This document shows positions 62,385-64,000 of a DNA stretch of 64,000 nt, one piece after another (positions within the stretch are counted from its first letter, which is position 1; every line of letters starts with the position of its first letter). Source of the stretch: Zeimonas sp046347945. Lineage in GTDB: Bacteria > Pseudomonadota > Gammaproteobacteria > Burkholderiales > Burkholderiaceae_E. Location: NCBI GenBank assembly GCA_046347945.1, contig JAXMFB010000012.1:1-64000 (forward strand). The letters run 5' to 3'. Below the pieces are notes generated by a model. It saw only the letters and a list, made by a program, of their open reading frames with translations, was not told the DNA's origin and ran no database searches. The translations under genes and the position numbers were made by a program.

Positions 62385-63563
62385 ACAGACCGATGAAGAG
62401 ATCGTTGCGCACGCTCGGATATGCGGCCGGCGCGGTCGCGATCGCCGCGCTGGCGGCGTGGGCGCTGCGCCCCGAGCCGATCGAGGTCGAGATCGCCCGC
62501 GTGTCGAGGGGGCCGATGGAGGTCACGGTCGAGGATCGCGGCGAGATGCGCAGCCACGACCGGTTCACGATCGTCGCGCCGGTCGCCGGCCGCCTGATAC
62601 GCATCGAGATCCACGACGGCGACCGCGTCGACGAGAACGAGGTCGTCGCGAACATCGCGCCGGCGCCGCTGGGCGCGCGCGAGCGCAGCGAGTGGAGCGC
62701 GCGGGTGGCCGCGGCCGAGGCGCTGCAGCGCGAGGCCGAAGAGCACGCCCGGCGCGCGCGCGAGGATCTCGCGCAGGCGCGGCGCGAGCGCGAGCGCGTC
62801 GAGCGACTGGTCGCCGACGGCTTCGTGACGGCGCAGGCCGCCGACAAGGCGCGCAGCGACGAGGCGGCGGCGGCCAACGAGGCCGACGCGGCGCTTCCGC
62901 GCGCGCTCGGCCGCCGCCGAGGTGCGGGTCGCGCGATCGGCGCTCATCGCGCAGGGGGCGGGCGGCGACGCGACGGCGCTGGTGCCGGTGCGCGCGCCGA
63001 TCACCGGGCGCGTGCTGCGCGTCCCCGACCAGAGCGAGCGCGTGGTGGCGGCCGGCACGCCGCTGATGACGATCGGCGACCAGTCGCGCCTCGAGGCGGT
63101 GGTCGAACTGCTGTCGTCGGAGGCGGTCAGGGTCGCGCCGGGCATGCCGGTGCGGATCGAGGGCTGGGGTGGGCCCGGGCCGCTGCGCGCGAAGGTCCGC
63201 CTGGTCGAGCCGTTCGCATTCACGAAGGTCTCGGCGCTCGGCGTCGAGGAGAAACGCACCAACGTGATCGCCGACCTCGTCGATCCGCCCGGGTCGCTCG
63301 GGGACGGCTACCGGATCGAGGCTCGCATCGTGGTCTGGAGCGCACCGGATGTGCTGCGCGCGCCGGCCAGCGCGGTCTACCGCTGCGCCGAGGGCTGGTG
63401 CGGGTTCGTCGTCGACGACGGCAGGGCGCGGCGTCGCGTCGTGAGAATCGGGCAGCGCAACTCGCTCGAGGTGCAGCTGCTCGAGGGCGTGACCGAGGGC
63501 GAGACGCTGGTGCGCCACCCCGGCAACGATCTCGAGGACGGCGCGCGCGTGGCCACGCGCTGA
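62381..63563 (+). pseudogene. HlyD/MacA-like periplasmic adaptor, frameshifted
   Basis: The product has an N-terminal membrane anchor (TLGYAAGAVAIAALAAWAL) and the half-motif TIVAPVAGRLIRIEIHDGD. A long Ala/Glu/Arg coiled coil follows (about 95-165). Frame 1 is open only to about 62894. The rest (VRAPITGRVLRVPDQSERVV, LEAVVELLSSEAVRVAPGM, VYRCAEGWCGFVVDDG) is in another frame and ends at 63563. A two-base loss in the GC run at 62891-62894 explains this. The two halves together make a complete efflux adaptor. ATGA overlap couples it to the permease. Confidence 0.82.
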
Positions 63564-63567
63564 GCGC

Positions 63568-64000
<433 letters not shown>

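Overview
The window is high-GC DNA (roughly 68-70% by eye) with dense, mostly overlapping operons. The gene content points to a betaproteobacterium of the order Burkholderiales. The main evidence is the ribF-ileS-lspA-coaBC-dut block, the csp/clpS/clpA block, rpmB-rpmG, radC next to fkpB-ispH, and a PEP-CTERM protein. No rRNA, CRISPR array, complete insertion sequence or phage module was seen. One tRNA (Thr, anticodon CGT) is present.

Region 1 (1-3997): a MerR-type regulator is divergent from an operon for an acetoacetate-decarboxylase-like secreted protein, an NAD-dependent epimerase-like protein, and a two-subunit molybdenum/iron-sulfur dehydrogenase (IorA/IorB type, cut by the window edge). 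The promoter has the long 19-bp spacer and palindrome expected for MerR control. Region 2 (3998-6153): mobile-element debris. It holds a ParB-like gene with an internal deletion, fused in frame to a Phd antitoxin that is followed by its RelE/ParE toxin, and a TacA (DUF1778) antitoxin remnant.

Region 3 (6154-26770): about 20 kb that looks like one catabolic regulon for an unidentified carboxylic acid. It has a Liv-type ABC importer (livHMGF plus binding protein), three acyl-CoA ligases, two acyl-CoA dehydrogenases, two crotonases, a hotdog thioesterase, an amidohydrolase-fold protein, two MDR dehydrogenases and a TetR regulator. A tightly coupled four-gene unit on the opposite strand encodes CoA ligase, citrate-synthase-like protein, DUF35 protein and SCP2-thiolase-like protein. 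The last two resemble the retro-aldolase pair of steroid side-chain degradation. This unit is the best candidate for undescribed chemistry here.

Region 4 (26771-33269): a copper module (CueR box, copA, cueR) sits between two copies of the 3' end of an egtB-like gene, which suggests insertion or recombination. The larger egtB copy is frameshifted. Downstream are an SQR-like flavoprotein, a truncated globin and a cold-shock protein.

Region 5 (33601-42267): clpS-clpA, a flavocytochrome c sulfide dehydrogenase-like pair, dsbB-transaldolase, a flavodoxin-like protein, dut and coaBC. Region 6 (42360-53103): a frameshifted GFA-family gene, lspA (frameshifted), ileS, ribF, purN, rsmB, a fatty acid desaturase, panB, an SDR, a fragment of an FAH-family gene, rpmG and rpmB. 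Region 7 (53269-64000): a basic glycine-rich secreted protein, radC, fkpB, ispH, a PEP-CTERM protein, tRNA-Thr, an NAD-binding protein, a ferredoxin-type reductase, an ABC efflux system (ATPase, double-FtsX permease, adaptor), and the start of a second Liv-type ATPase.

Two patterns cut across the window. First, four frameshifts (two in the GFA gene, one in lspA, one in the efflux adaptor) each look like loss of one dinucleotide from a short repeat, mostly CG. Because lspA is normally essential, assembly error is likely. Second, several housekeeping genes have a -10-like hexamer 6-7 bases before the ATG and little or no ribosome-binding site, which suggests leaderless transcripts.
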